Below, piece after piece: positions 25,302 through 34,456 of a stretch of 64,000 nucleotides of DNA. Location: NCBI RefSeq assembly GCF_002482975.1, contig NZ_DLHA01000043.1, positions 94,335-158,334 on the forward strand, in the 5' to 3' direction. The notes beneath the pieces were generated by a model, which searched no databases, had not been told where the DNA came from, and worked only from the letters and a program-made list of their open reading frames with translations. A program made the position numbers and the translations under genes. Numbering within the stretch: the first letter of the stretch is position 1; every line of letters starts with the position of its first letter. The stretch is from Flavobacterium sp. UBA7680 (GTDB lineage: Bacteria > Bacteroidota > Bacteroidia > Flavobacteriales > Flavobacteriaceae).

Positions 25302-26228
25302 TTAGATTGGTCTTTTATAAACCGTTACATCATCTACCCACATCATTGCAGTTGAAAATAAGTTAATTTTATTAGGGTCAATAAAATTAGAATCTTTTGA
25401 TCCAACATTCAGATTAAATATAATAGAGTGTGGTCCAAAATTATTTAAGTTAAGATTGCCTGCACTGCTATTTGTATACGTTGAAACCGTTATATTATCA
25501 ACTTTTATAGTCACCGTTACAACATTGTTTTGCATTTTCCAAAATGATTCATATAAATGCCATCCGCCATTTCCGTTAATATCGAAATTACCCGGATAGT
25601 TTCTTTCTGCAGCGTTTCCTAATAAATTTGCTCCGGAAGAAGTTCCATAAAAAAGATTTGAAGTAAAACGACTTGCATTAGGGGCAAAAGAATAACCTTC
25701 CATGATATCTATTTCTCCTTTGGTTGGCCAGGCATTTTGCTGCACAGACCAAAAAGCAGGCCATGCACCGTAAGTTTCTGTGAAAGACTTGTAAGTTCCG
25801 CCATCCATTGCTATTAATTTAATATTGGCAGAAAGCATATACTCTGTATTGTTTTCAGGCTTATATTGATAATTAGAAGAAATGAACCCCGATTGATATT
25901 TATACGTACTCAATTTTGTAGTCTTGATTTCCAAACATTGTTTTCCATCTCTCCATTGTATTGTGGGTACTGAACTATAATAGTCGCAATACCAAGAATT
26001 ATAATCTGCTCGCTGCTCCTTTGTCCATTGTGACAAATTTGAACCTACATCAAATGTATCTTCAAATTGTTTGACCCATGGCGCACCGGCTACTTTGCTT
26101 GTACTGTTTTTTGTACTTGCACTTGCTGATTGGTCTTTTGCACTTGGACTTGCGTCATCTGCGCAGGATGTAAAACCTAAACATAATACACATGTAACTG
26201 CTAATGCTAACAAATTTAATTTTTTCAT
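25302..26228 (-). CDS. GH16-family endo-glucanase-like lipoprotein
   Basis: A 308-residue lipoprotein (signal ending FTSC, Cys22) with a Ser/Ala-rich linker (25-47) and a GH16 jelly roll (52-308). The active-site motif GEIDIMEG (171-178) gives nucleophile Glu172, helper Asp174 and acid/base Glu177; AWPAFWSVQ is the usual preceding strand and MWVDDVTVYK the usual end. GH16 enzymes cut beta-1,3/1,4-glucans, xyloglucan, agarose or carrageenan; which one is not decidable by eye. It lies 59 bp downstream of the GH10 xylanase and was probably co-transcribed with it, so mixed-linkage plant cell-wall glucan is a reasonable guess. Confidence 0.88.
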   Translation of the reverse strand: MKKLNLLALAVTCVLCLGFTSCADDASPSAKDQSASASTKNSTSKVAGAPWVKQFEDTFDVGSNLSQWTKEQRADYNSWYCDYYSSVPTIQWRDGKQCLEIKTTKLSTYKYQSGFISSNYQYKPENNTEYMLSANIKLIAMDGGTYKSFTETYGAWPAFWSVQQNAWPTKGEIDIMEGYSFAPNASRFTSNLFYGTSSGANLLGNAAERNYPGNFDINGNGGWHLYESFWKMQNNVVTVTIKVDNITVSTYTNSSAGNLNLNNFGPHSIIFNLNVGSKDSNFIDPNKINLFSTAMMWVDDVTVYKRPI

Positions 26229-26287
26229 AATTTAATTTTTTGGTTTATTAATAGTTGAAGTAAAGTATTATAGTTTTAAAAAAAGAT

Positions 26288-27679
26288 TTAATCTAAACCT
26301 TCAAGGAATCCAGTGTGTGAACTTTTGATTGCAAAATTAGAATCGTACAATAAAGGCCAGTCATTTCCTGGATGATTCAGTTCAGCGTTAAACGGAATCC
26401 ACGATTCATTGTCTTTCATTCCCCAAATAGTTAAGGCATATTTATTTGCTGCCGGAAGCGCATTATAAATTTTCACCATTTCTTTATATTTCTCTTTTTG
26501 AGCTAATCTTCTTTCGTTTGTAAAACTAGAAATATCATTAGCTTGATTTACTTGAATATCTAATTCAGAAACGTGGATTTTCAAACCTTTTGCAACAGCT
26601 TTGTTAAGATCAGTTTCTATTTGAGCTTTTGTTGGGCTTAAATACGTATTGTGCATTTGGAAACCAACACCATCAATCACATTAGCTGTTTTTAAATCAT
26701 CGACAATGCTAAAAACTTTATTTTGTTTTGCAGTATTAGCTGAGGTTGCATAATCATTATAGAATAATAATAAAGATGTATCACCAGCTGCAGTTGCAGC
26801 TTCTCTTGCCCATTGAAAACAGTCTTTTACATAATTAGGTCCCATTTTTTGTAGAAAAATAGTATTTCTCATAGTACCGCCATTATCGTCTACAGCTTCG
26901 TTAACCACATCCCATGATTTTACTTTTCCTGAATAATGTGTAACCACATCCGTAATGTATTTTTTTACTTCTGCAGCAAATTCAGCATCCGTACCAGAAA
27001 AATCTTTTAACCATTGCGGTACCGAATTATGCCAAACTAAAGCATGTCCGTGAACATTGATATTATTAGCATTTCCGTACGCTACAATTTTATCGGCAAC
27101 AGTCCAGTTGTAAACACCGCTTGCCGTCGAAATTTGATCCATTTTCATTTCGTATTCCGCAGAAATACTGCTGAATTCATTTCTCAAAATAATATCATAA
27201 GGACTTCCATTCGTTAATTGTGAAGCTTTTATGGCCATACCAACAAAAAACGGATTGGCTAATTTATTTGCTTTTACTTTTAAGAAAGTAGGATCTTCAG
27301 GAATACCGCTTGAACCTGTCGTTACAACACTAATTACATTTGAATAACCTGAAATTTCTGTTTCATTTTTAGCTCTTACACGGTAATAATATTGAGTTCC
27401 TCCGGTTAAACCAACTACAATTTCGTTTAAATCAGTAACTTCTTTTGCATTGTAATTTGGGACAAAACTGACAAAATTTTCGGTGGTTGAAACGTCTAAA
27501 AGATAGCTTTTTGAATAGGAAACATAATTCCATTTTGCTTTAAAACCATTATCATTTACATCTTTTGGAGCGTTTGCAACTGGCGTTTCTAAAGTTTCAG
27601 CAACTTCATTGTCGTCTTTTGAGCAGGCATTTAAAAAGAAGACGACACTGGTCAGCATTAGTAAAAATTTAATTTTCAT
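26288..27679 (-). CDS. GH10 endo-1,4-beta-xylanase lipoprotein with fibronectin III domain
   Basis: A 463-residue lipoprotein (Cys19) with one fibronectin type III-like domain (33-122) and a GH10 barrel (130-463). The catalytic acid/base is Glu261 in WDVVNEAVDD and the nucleophile Glu372 in HVSELDIQ; GHALVWHNSVPQWL (211-224) and LTIWGMKDNESW (416-427) form the substrate cleft. It hydrolyses internal beta-1,4-xylosidic bonds of xylan, probably at the cell surface as a lipoprotein. It is the clearest evidence that the whole region acts on xylan. A repeat element and a terminator separate it from the upstream SusC/SusD operon, so it has its own promoter. Confidence 0.95.
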   Translation of the reverse strand: MKIKFLLMLTSVVFFLNACSKDDNEVAETLETPVANAPKDVNDNGFKAKWNYVSYSKSYLLDVSTTENFVSFVPNYNAKEVTDLNEIVVGLTGGTQYYYRVRAKNETEISGYSNVISVVTTGSSGIPEDPTFLKVKANKLANPFFVGMAIKASQLTNGSPYDIILRNEFSSISAEYEMKMDQISTASGVYNWTVADKIVAYGNANNINVHGHALVWHNSVPQWLKDFSGTDAEFAAEVKKYITDVVTHYSGKVKSWDVVNEAVDDNGGTMRNTIFLQKMGPNYVKDCFQWAREAATAAGDTSLLLFYNDYATSANTAKQNKVFSIVDDLKTANVIDGVGFQMHNTYLSPTKAQIETDLNKAVAKGLKIHVSELDIQVNQANDISSFTNERRLAQKEKYKEMVKIYNALPAANKYALTIWGMKDNESWIPFNAELNHPGNDWPLLYDSNFAIKSSHTGFLEGLD

Positions 27680-27765
27680 ACTGTTTTTTATTATAGAATA
27701 TTCTTTGTTGTTAAGATGAATACTCTGATTTATAGTTTCTGTTTTTTATTATATAACACGTTGGG

Positions 27766-27965
27766 TGTAATTACTTTGTTCGTTTTGCCAGGATCATAAA
27801 AAAAATTAAACACATAGGAACATAGATTCCGAAGCCTTAAAAAAGGCGTTTCACTTATTTAAAACAAACATAGAGTGCTATGTGTTAGAAACATGTTTCT
27901 TTTTATACTCTTTTTTAAGAAATAAAATCTATGTTTCTATGTGTTAAAATAATTATACCCAACGA
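27766..27965 (+). repeat. MITE-like inverted-repeat element, copy 1
   Basis: The inner part 27808-27947 is bounded by AACACATAGGAACATAGATT and its near-complement ending in CTATGTGTT. Outside it, GTTGGGTGTAATTA (27769) and AATTATACCCAAC (27950-27963) form an outer inverted repeat. A second copy in the opposite orientation lies at 34268-34440, with shared inner sequence such as AAAAAAGGCGTTTCACTT. No transposase is encoded, so it is a non-autonomous or intergenic palindromic element. Confidence 0.75.
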
Positions 27966-27984
27966 GGTTATATAGTTTACTTTT

Positions 27985-28018
27985 AAAAGAGGCTGTTTCA
28001 AATACAGCCTCTTTTTTT
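27985..28018. terminator. Bidirectional terminator after the surface glycan-binding gene
   Basis: Perfect 12-bp stem AAAAGAGGCTGT (27985-27996) with complement at 28004-28015; T runs on both strands, stronger on the plus strand. Confidence 0.7.
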
Positions 28019-28035
28019 AGTTAAAGACCAATCAA

Positions 28036-29139
28036 TTATTGGTAACGAATTTTAATATTATCAAATTTAATAGCACTTGGATTAGGCGAATCTCCCTGAG
28101 CAACTCCAACCTTAATTTCATTAATTTTAGAAACATTAAGTGCAGCAGCGGTGTTTGAACCAAAACCGTAATTATCTTTAAAATCAGCTATTGATATGGT
28201 TTTGGTTGTCCAGTTTACATCGGTTACTTTAAAATTATAACCATAGTTTACACCGTCGATAGTATTTAACTGAATGGCAAAATTTGCTCCAACAACATTT
28301 GCACTTACATCAATATCAATATAAGCTTTTGTTGCATCTGTATTTGATGTACTTAAGAAACTAGATCCACCGCCGGCGCTGCTTCCGTTATAACCATTTG
28401 CATTTGAACCGCCCCAAACTAATGTGGTGTAATTTCCTGTTGGCCCGCCCGGAGTACTCGCATTAAAACTCTCGATATCACCGTAAGAAGTCCATTCGGT
28501 TCTTACGCCATTTCCGTCAAAATCAGATACCAAAACGATTGTAGCAAAATTTATTACTTGTTTGGCAGCTCCTCCCGGTGTAGTAACCACAAGTTCCGAT
28601 CCTGAAACGGCATTGGCAGGTAAACCAATAATAACAGAAGAAGACGATTTTACCGTATAACTCAACGCTTTTCCTCCTAAGGTTATCGATGAAATATTAT
28701 AAAACCAAGTTCCTTCAATTTCTAACGGAAATCCCGGAGTAGCAACAGCCGGAATTGTTTTTGTAATGGTTGGAACTGGCTGTAAAATTTCAATCTCTTT
28801 AGTTAGAGACCCCGTTCCAGTTATAAATGTAATGGGTTGTTTTCCAAATCGGCTTCCTAGTTTTTCATCAAAAGGAATAGTGAAAATAAACGATTTATCT
28901 GAATTGTAGTTTGGATTGAAACTAATGTCAATTTTATTATCCAGCGTAATCTTTTTTAATCCTTCTAAACCTTTGCCTTCAACTCTCACTTTGTTTAATG
29001 GAAAAGCCTGATTAAGTAAATCTCCCGGTTCTGCAACCATTGCATCTACGTTTGCAGTAACCGTATCGTCATTATCGCAAGCTGTAAAAGCAGTCAATGC
29101 GAAAAGAATTAGAATTGTATATTTTATTTTATTGATCAT
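28036..29139 (-). CDS. Surface glycan-binding lipoprotein (SGBP-B-like, IPT/TIG domains)
   Basis: A 367-residue lipoprotein (FTAC, Cys21). Two IPT/TIG immunoglobulin-like domains (about 30-120 and 125-200; TPGFPLEIEGTWFYNISSITLGG) lead to a C-terminal glycan-binding domain (about 205-367) of the SGBP-B type, which begins LVSDFDGNGVRTEWTSYG and ends with SAIKFDNIKIRYQ. Such proteins are encoded after SusD in xyloglucan/xylan loci and hold the polymer at the cell surface. It is 6 bp after SusD, so it is co-transcribed. No catalytic residues are expected. Confidence 0.85.
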   Translation of the reverse strand: MINKIKYTILILFALTAFTACDNDDTVTANVDAMVAEPGDLLNQAFPLNKVRVEGKGLEGLKKITLDNKIDISFNPNYNSDKSFIFTIPFDEKLGSRFGKQPITFITGTGSLTKEIEILQPVPTITKTIPAVATPGFPLEIEGTWFYNISSITLGGKALSYTVKSSSSVIIGLPANAVSGSELVVTTPGGAAKQVINFATIVLVSDFDGNGVRTEWTSYGDIESFNASTPGGPTGNYTTLVWGGSNANGYNGSSAGGGSSFLSTSNTDATKAYIDIDVSANVVGANFAIQLNTIDGVNYGYNFKVTDVNWTTKTISIADFKDNYGFGSNTAAALNVSKINEIKVGVAQGDSPNPSAIKFDNIKIRYQ

Positions 29140-29145
29140 AATAAG

Positions 29146-30669
29146 TTAGTTAAAGTTAAAAGGAACTGGAGGTTCTAATAATGATGGGTTAGTATCAATA
29201 GCAGACTGCGGCAACGGTAGTTCAAAATAGTTGCTTCCCGGAGTTATCTTTCTCGAAATCAACTCTGTTCTCGCATCATCAGAATAAAAACCAACTTCTT
29301 GCTGCGAAATGATTGCTGTTGCTTCAGAAAGTCCACGACGTTTTAAATCGAAGAAATATTGTCCTTCAAGCGCAAATTCAATTCTTCTTTCATTAAAAAG
29401 TTCGTCTCTTGTCAATACTGTTTTAGCTGGTAATCCGGCTCTTGCTCTTACTTCATTAAAAGAACTTAAAGCAGATGCAGAAGTAGTTGAACCTGCTCCG
29501 GCTAAAATAGCTTCAGAATTCATTAATAAAATATCAGAATATCTTAATATGATGGTATTTTGAGAAGTTCTCATAAAAAACACATCGTTTCTTTCGGCTG
29601 CAGAACCTACAATGTATTTTCTGAAATTAGCCGCTGTAGAAGAGTATATTTTTTTATACGTAAAACCACCTTGATTTTTTAATAATTCAGGGTAAAAATC
29701 ACCATCTGTCATGATCGTGCTTTTCTTTCTCGTGTCTTTTGGTTCGAATCCATTTTGTAGAGAAATAGAAGGAAGATAAACTCCCCATCCGTCACCACCG
29801 CCTGTAATTCCTGTACCGCCCGGAACAATATACGCCTGATTGGTATTTTGTGTTCCCCATTCTGTAGCAATCGCTTTCCACTGTAAAGCGAACATACTTT
29901 CGGCACTATTATTATTCTCCGGACTGCTGAACAAGTTTCCGTACTCCTGAATTAAAATATATTGGTTACCCATAATTTTTTGGGTTAAAGCGGCACATTC
30001 CCCATATTCATTTAAAGTCAAATGTACTTTAGCCAAAATACCCATAGCAGCATATTTCGTAACGTATCCCTTTTTTGCTCCTCTTTCAGGTAAATTTGCG
30101 ACAGCATATTCTAAATCCTGTTTGATGAATTTATAAACATCAGCAACAAGATTTCTTTTTGGCTGTGCTGCAGAACCTGCTTTATTGATAATTGGCACCG
30201 CTCTAAAAGTTCTTACCAAATAGAAATAAGCATTTGCTCTCATGAATCGCGATATTGCAATTGCATTTTTATAAGATGCTTCCGGCAGTTCGCTTTTTCT
30301 GTCTTCGACTAAACTCATTAAATTATTCGATTGATCGATAACCGAAAACAACGAAACATATCCTTCTGTCAAAATTGGGTTTTGTGACGTTACCTGTGCA
30401 TCTTTAAACTGCGCATAAGCACCGTCAAATGTAAAAGCGTTTCCGGCGTACATATCTCCAACGGCAATCAGGAATTTATCATTAAAAGTAAACCATGGTT
30501 TAAAATATAAACTCTCAGCGATTCCGTCAAAAGCGGTAACTCCTTCGGGTAAATCGGCTGGGGTTAATTGATTTTCAGATGGAGCATCCAAAAAGTCATC
30601 TGAACAAGAAAATAAAGACAGCAATGGTATCAGCATTCCCATCATAAAAAGTTTAAAAAGTTTTTTCAT
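29146..30669 (-). CDS. SusD/RagB-family lipoprotein (xylan locus, pair 1)
   Basis: A 507-residue SusD-like lipoprotein with lipobox FSC (Cys22) and mature start SDDFLDAPSENQLTPADL. Family motifs are AISRFMRANAYFYLVRTFRAVPII, KYAAMGILAKVHLTLNEYGECA, and near the C-terminus ILRYSDILLMNSEAIL and FNERRIEFALEGQYFFDLKRRGL. It forms the hinged lid on the SusC barrel encoded immediately upstream (60 bp) and binds xylo-oligosaccharides by inference from the surrounding enzymes. Confidence 0.93.
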   Translation of the reverse strand: MKKLFKLFMMGMLIPLLSLFSCSDDFLDAPSENQLTPADLPEGVTAFDGIAESLYFKPWFTFNDKFLIAVGDMYAGNAFTFDGAYAQFKDAQVTSQNPILTEGYVSLFSVIDQSNNLMSLVEDRKSELPEASYKNAIAISRFMRANAYFYLVRTFRAVPIINKAGSAAQPKRNLVADVYKFIKQDLEYAVANLPERGAKKGYVTKYAAMGILAKVHLTLNEYGECAALTQKIMGNQYILIQEYGNLFSSPENNNSAESMFALQWKAIATEWGTQNTNQAYIVPGGTGITGGGDGWGVYLPSISLQNGFEPKDTRKKSTIMTDGDFYPELLKNQGGFTYKKIYSSTAANFRKYIVGSAAERNDVFFMRTSQNTIILRYSDILLMNSEAILAGAGSTTSASALSSFNEVRARAGLPAKTVLTRDELFNERRIEFALEGQYFFDLKRRGLSEATAIISQQEVGFYSDDARTELISRKITPGSNYFELPLPQSAIDTNPSLLEPPVPFNFN

Positions 30670-30729
30670 AACTATATTTTTATGTTAATGAGTATGAATC
30701 ATTAAGTTAAATGTGTTTTTTTATCAATC

Positions 30730-33700
30730 TTAGAATTCTAAATTCACTCCAACAGAAGTTGTTCTTGGCACAGGATAACGTCCTAAATCAATTCCGCTTA
30801 AGGTTATATTCTGATCTAAATTTCCAAGAGCTGGGTCAAAGCCGGTATATTTTGTAAACGTGTATAAATTTTGAACGTTTACATACAATCTTACTTTAGA
30901 GATAAAAGAGTTGTCGAATATTTTGTTTGGTAAATCGTAGCTTAATGAAACATTCTGAATTCTTAAATAAGAACCATCTTCCACAAATCGATTCGAAATT
31001 CTTCCGTTACCATTTGGGTCATTAAGCGTAATTCTTGGTACATCGGTATTTTCGTTTACGCCCGGTTCAAAAGCGCGCATGGCCTGAGTGCTTACGTTTC
31101 CGAATCTATCGCCAAATCCCGGATAAATTCCATCTGTGTAATGACGCGTAAAGTTGTAAATCTGATTACCCTGACTTCCGGTTAAAACAACAGATAAACT
31201 AAGGTTTTTGTATTTAAAGTTATTGGTAAAAGCATAAGTAAAATCAGGAATTGCACTTCCTATGGCTGTTTGATCTTTACTGTCAATTTTTCCATCGCCG
31301 TTAAGATCCTTAAAACGAATATCTCCAATTCCAGTTCCTGTTTCCTGAACTGGCCCCGCAGCTAATTCTGTAGCATTTTTAAACAAACCATCCGTTACAT
31401 ATCCGTAAAATTGTCCAACTGGTTCACCTTCTGTAGTTCTGGTAACGGTATATAAATCAAATTGTACTTTTCCCAATAATGATTTTCCTTCGCCTTGAAA
31501 ACTTGTTAATTCGTTGTTGTATTTTGAAAAGATAATCGTGCTGTCCCAACTGAAATTTTCTGTTGAAATATTTCTTGTATTCAGCGTAAGCTCAATTCCT
31601 TTTGTTACAATTTCACCCGTATTCAGGTAATAATTAAGTGCACTTTGGTTTGATTCATCATTGATTTGTTTCGTTAAGAAATCAGATGAATTTTTAATAT
31701 AATAATCAAAATCTAATTTTACTCTGTTGTTCAGCATTGCCAATTCGAAACCAGCATTGAATGATTTAAGAGATTCCCATTTAATATCAGGATTTCCTAA
31801 ATTGTCAATTGTTGGCGAAACGCCTCCAAAAGGAGAAGAAAGCAATGTTAGAATAGTTTGGTATCTGTTTGCCGGAATATTTTGATTTCCTACTAAACCG
31901 TAACCTGCTCTAAATTTTAAGTAATTGATACTGTTTGATAAAGGTTCAAAGAACTTTTCGTTACTAACTGTCCATCCTCCAGAAAAAGAAGGAAAATAAC
32001 CCCATTTATTATTTGGACCAAAGTTTGACGAAGCATCTGCTCTTAAAGAAGCAGAGAAAGAATATCTGTCTGAAAAGCTGTAGTTCAATCTCGAAATATA
32101 AGATGACATAGACCATCTTCCAGAACCATTTCCGTTTAATGCCGTATCAATATCACCAATGTTTAAGTTGGTAAAATCTTTGTTTAAAAACTCTCCGGTT
32201 CTGTAACCGCTGATGTATTCATATCGACTTTCCTGTGCTTCCTGACCTAATAAGAAAGTAAAGTTATGTTTGTCGTTTATGGTTTTATTATACGTTAAAT
32301 AATTTTTGATGTTCCAGTAATAACTTTGATCCTGTTGTTTGAATGATTTATTTAAAAGTTCAGACACATTTCCTAAAGTATACTTTGGGGCAAAAGTGGC
32401 ACTTTTTGAAAAGTTTAAATCGTATCCTAACTCTGTTCTAAAAACCAAACCTTTGATCAGCGTAAAATCTGCAAATAAATTACCGTTGATTTTAAATCTT
32501 TCTGTAGTTGAATTGTTGTATTCAGATAGAGCGATTGGATTAGTTGCCTCATTTGCCGAAGATCCTAAACCTGTTGTTGGTCCTGCATAAGAACCATCCG
32601 GAGTTCTAACCGGTAATTCTGGAGATTGTCTTAAAGCGTTCATTACTAATCCGCCTCGATCATCATTTCTCACTACTTGCTGAGATGATTTACTTACAGA
32701 TAAGCTGTTACCAATTTTCAACCATGATTTTACATTAGAATCAACATTTAAGCGCATTGATAATCTGTTGAAATCTGAATTTAAAACAATTCCTTCCTGA
32801 TCAAAATAATTCAAAGAAGTATAAAAACGTGTTCCTTCTTTTTCTCCAGAGAATGAAAGCTGATGATTGTACATGGTAGCCGTTCTAAAAAGTTCGTCCT
32901 GCCAGTTGGTTCCGTTTCCTAATAAATCTGGTTTTTGATATTGATAGGGAACAGGCTCGCCGTTTAATTTGTAAATTTTTGCCTGATATTTTGCGTATTG
33001 AGGCAAGTTTAAAACATCAACCGTATTGGTTATTTCCTGAGTTCCTAAATAGGTTTCGTAGGCAAATTTTGATTTTCCTTTTTTTCCTTTTTTAGTTGTA
33101 ATCAAAACGACACCGTTTGCACCATTTGCACCATAAATTGCCGTTGCCGATGCATCTTTTAAGATGTCAATAGTTTCAATATCAGAAATATTCAAACCAG
33201 ACAAAGCCGAGTTTTTAGTTTGTCCGTTTCCACCGCCCAATGCGCTGAATGAGAATGTTTCGTTGTTTTTATCTGCAAAAACCGGAGTTCCGTCAATAAC
33301 ATACAAAGGTTCATTTCCGTTAATAGAAGTAATTCCTCTAATTTGTACCGAAATTCCTCCACCCGGCGTTCCTGAATTTTGAGTAACGTTTACACCCGCA
33401 GCTTTACCCACAAGCGCCTGATCGATAGAGACAAAAGGTTTGTCCTGAATTTCAGAAGCTTTGATCGAAGAAACTGCTCCATTGATATCTTTTCTTTTGG
33501 AAGTTCCGTACCCAATTACGACTACTTCATTTAATTTCTCCAGATCGTTTACCATCGTGATCTGCATAATTGCTTTTGTATCTGCCGGAATTGACAAATT
33601 TTTATATCCTACATAACTAAAAAGCAGCAACGCTTTTGGTTCTACATTGTTTAAAACGAAGCTTCCATCAAAATCGGTAACGGTTCCGTTTTTTGTTCCT

Positions 33701-33834
33701 TGTACTATTACACTAACACCCGGAAGGTTGGCTCCGCCAGATGTTACTTTACCTTTAACAGTTTGTGCGTAGAAAAAATTTCCCCACATACATACTATTA
33801 AGCACAATAGTTTTTTTAATGTTCTTTTCTGCAT
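30730..33834 (-). CDS. SusC/RagA-family TonB-dependent transporter (xylan locus, pair 1)
   Basis: A 1034-residue outer-membrane transporter: signal peptide (1-24), carboxypeptidase-regulatory-like domain (27-98, GKVTSGGANLPGVSVIVQGT), TonB-box/plug start LNEVVVIGYGTSKRKDINGAV (about 105-125), plug motif DASATAIYGANGANGVVLI and a 22-strand barrel ending GVNLEF. It imports xylan fragments together with the following SusD. The HTCS gene immediately upstream on the same strand is the likely activator. The upstream region carries a 17-bp dyad and a TTTTTGCATCATTT box shared with the second SusC. Confidence 0.95.
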   Translation of the reverse strand: MQKRTLKKLLCLIVCMWGNFFYAQTVKGKVTSGGANLPGVSVIVQGTKNGTVTDFDGSFVLNNVEPKALLLFSYVGYKNLSIPADTKAIMQITMVNDLEKLNEVVVIGYGTSKRKDINGAVSSIKASEIQDKPFVSIDQALVGKAAGVNVTQNSGTPGGGISVQIRGITSINGNEPLYVIDGTPVFADKNNETFSFSALGGGNGQTKNSALSGLNISDIETIDILKDASATAIYGANGANGVVLITTKKGKKGKSKFAYETYLGTQEITNTVDVLNLPQYAKYQAKIYKLNGEPVPYQYQKPDLLGNGTNWQDELFRTATMYNHQLSFSGEKEGTRFYTSLNYFDQEGIVLNSDFNRLSMRLNVDSNVKSWLKIGNSLSVSKSSQQVVRNDDRGGLVMNALRQSPELPVRTPDGSYAGPTTGLGSSANEATNPIALSEYNNSTTERFKINGNLFADFTLIKGLVFRTELGYDLNFSKSATFAPKYTLGNVSELLNKSFKQQDQSYYWNIKNYLTYNKTINDKHNFTFLLGQEAQESRYEYISGYRTGEFLNKDFTNLNIGDIDTALNGNGSGRWSMSSYISRLNYSFSDRYSFSASLRADASSNFGPNNKWGYFPSFSGGWTVSNEKFFEPLSNSINYLKFRAGYGLVGNQNIPANRYQTILTLLSSPFGGVSPTIDNLGNPDIKWESLKSFNAGFELAMLNNRVKLDFDYYIKNSSDFLTKQINDESNQSALNYYLNTGEIVTKGIELTLNTRNISTENFSWDSTIIFSKYNNELTSFQGEGKSLLGKVQFDLYTVTRTTEGEPVGQFYGYVTDGLFKNATELAAGPVQETGTGIGDIRFKDLNGDGKIDSKDQTAIGSAIPDFTYAFTNNFKYKNLSLSVVLTGSQGNQIYNFTRHYTDGIYPGFGDRFGNVSTQAMRAFEPGVNENTDVPRITLNDPNGNGRISNRFVEDGSYLRIQNVSLSYDLPNKIFDNSFISKVRLYVNVQNLYTFTKYTGFDPALGNLDQNITLSGIDLGRYPVPRTTSVGVNLEF

Positions 33835-34007
33835 AAAATTTGGTTGTTAGTTTAATTGAAATAATTAGTTAATCGTTAAGTTTTTGAAAAACATTTAAAA
33901 TTTTGATCTTCTGCTGGTTGATTGTTTTGAGTTTTGGCAAGAAGATTTTTTTCTTAAATATTTCTTAACGAAAGTATATTGTAGAGGTGTTGTATTGTAG
34001 AACAGAT

Positions 34008-34038
34008 GTTGCATATTGTGCAACAAATGATGCAAAAA
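34008..34038 (-). promoter_or_regulatory. Dyad plus TTTTTGCATCATTT box upstream of SusC 1
   Basis: A 17-bp imperfect palindrome GTTGCATATTGTGCAAC (34008-34024) abuts AAATGATGCAAAAA (34025-34038), whose complement TTTTTGCATCATTT also occurs 247 bp before the second SusC (52721-52734), in the same orientation to its gene. Candidate HTCS binding site. Confidence 0.45.
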
Positions 34039-34217
34039 AAAGATCTGAACCCTTATTATAAGCCAAATAAGCGCATTGAGCAGAAAAACAAGTGCTGAGG
34101 TATTGCTAAAATTTTCACTTAAAAAATATTGTTTGTTTAAAAAAGAACAAGAATATTTTTGATATGTTGATTTTTATTGGAAGTCAAAAGCTGTAGTTTT
34201 TGAAAAAATTGACTGAT

Positions 34218-34252
34218 AAAAAAAGAGCTTCAGTTTTAAACCGAAGCTCTTT
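34218..34252 (-). terminator. Terminator of HTCS 1
   Basis: Arms AAAGAGCTTC (34222-34231) and GAAGCTCTTT (34243-34252) with an extended imperfect stem; the minus strand continues TTTTATC. Confidence 0.7.
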
Positions 34253-34267
34253 ACTAATTAATTATTA

Positions 34268-34440
34268 CCCGTTGGGTGAAATTCATATATGTTTTTATTC
34301 AACACATAGAGACATAGATTTTTTTACTAAGAAAGAACTTAAAAAGAAACTCGTTTCTAAAACATAGTCAACTATGTTTGTTTAAACAAGTGAAACGCCT
34401 TTTTTAAGCATTCTAAATCTATGTTCCTATGTGTTTAAAT
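34268..34440 (-). repeat. MITE-like inverted-repeat element, copy 2
   Basis: Inner element 34301-34437, inverted relative to copy 1 at 27808-27947. Both have AACACATAG..ACATAGATT termini, and the flank CCCGTTGGGTGAAATT (34268) matches the outer repeat of copy 1. It differs at scattered positions, so the two copies are diverged, not a recent duplication. Confidence 0.75.
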
Positions 34441-34456
34441 GTTGCGTTTGTATAGT

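Larger units (their letters stand above)
27680..28035. other. Intergenic region holding a repeat element and a terminator
   Basis: 356 bp between the surface glycan-binding gene and the GH10 gene. It holds the inverted-repeat element at 27766-27965 and a hairpin at 27985-28018; no gene. Confidence 0.6.
33835..34456. other. Intergenic region with regulatory dyad, terminator and repeat copy 2
   Basis: 622 bp between HTCS 1 and SusC 1 (both leftward). From right to left it contains repeat copy 2, a terminator, the shared SusC box and dyad, and an AT-rich promoter area. No gene seen. Confidence 0.6.
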
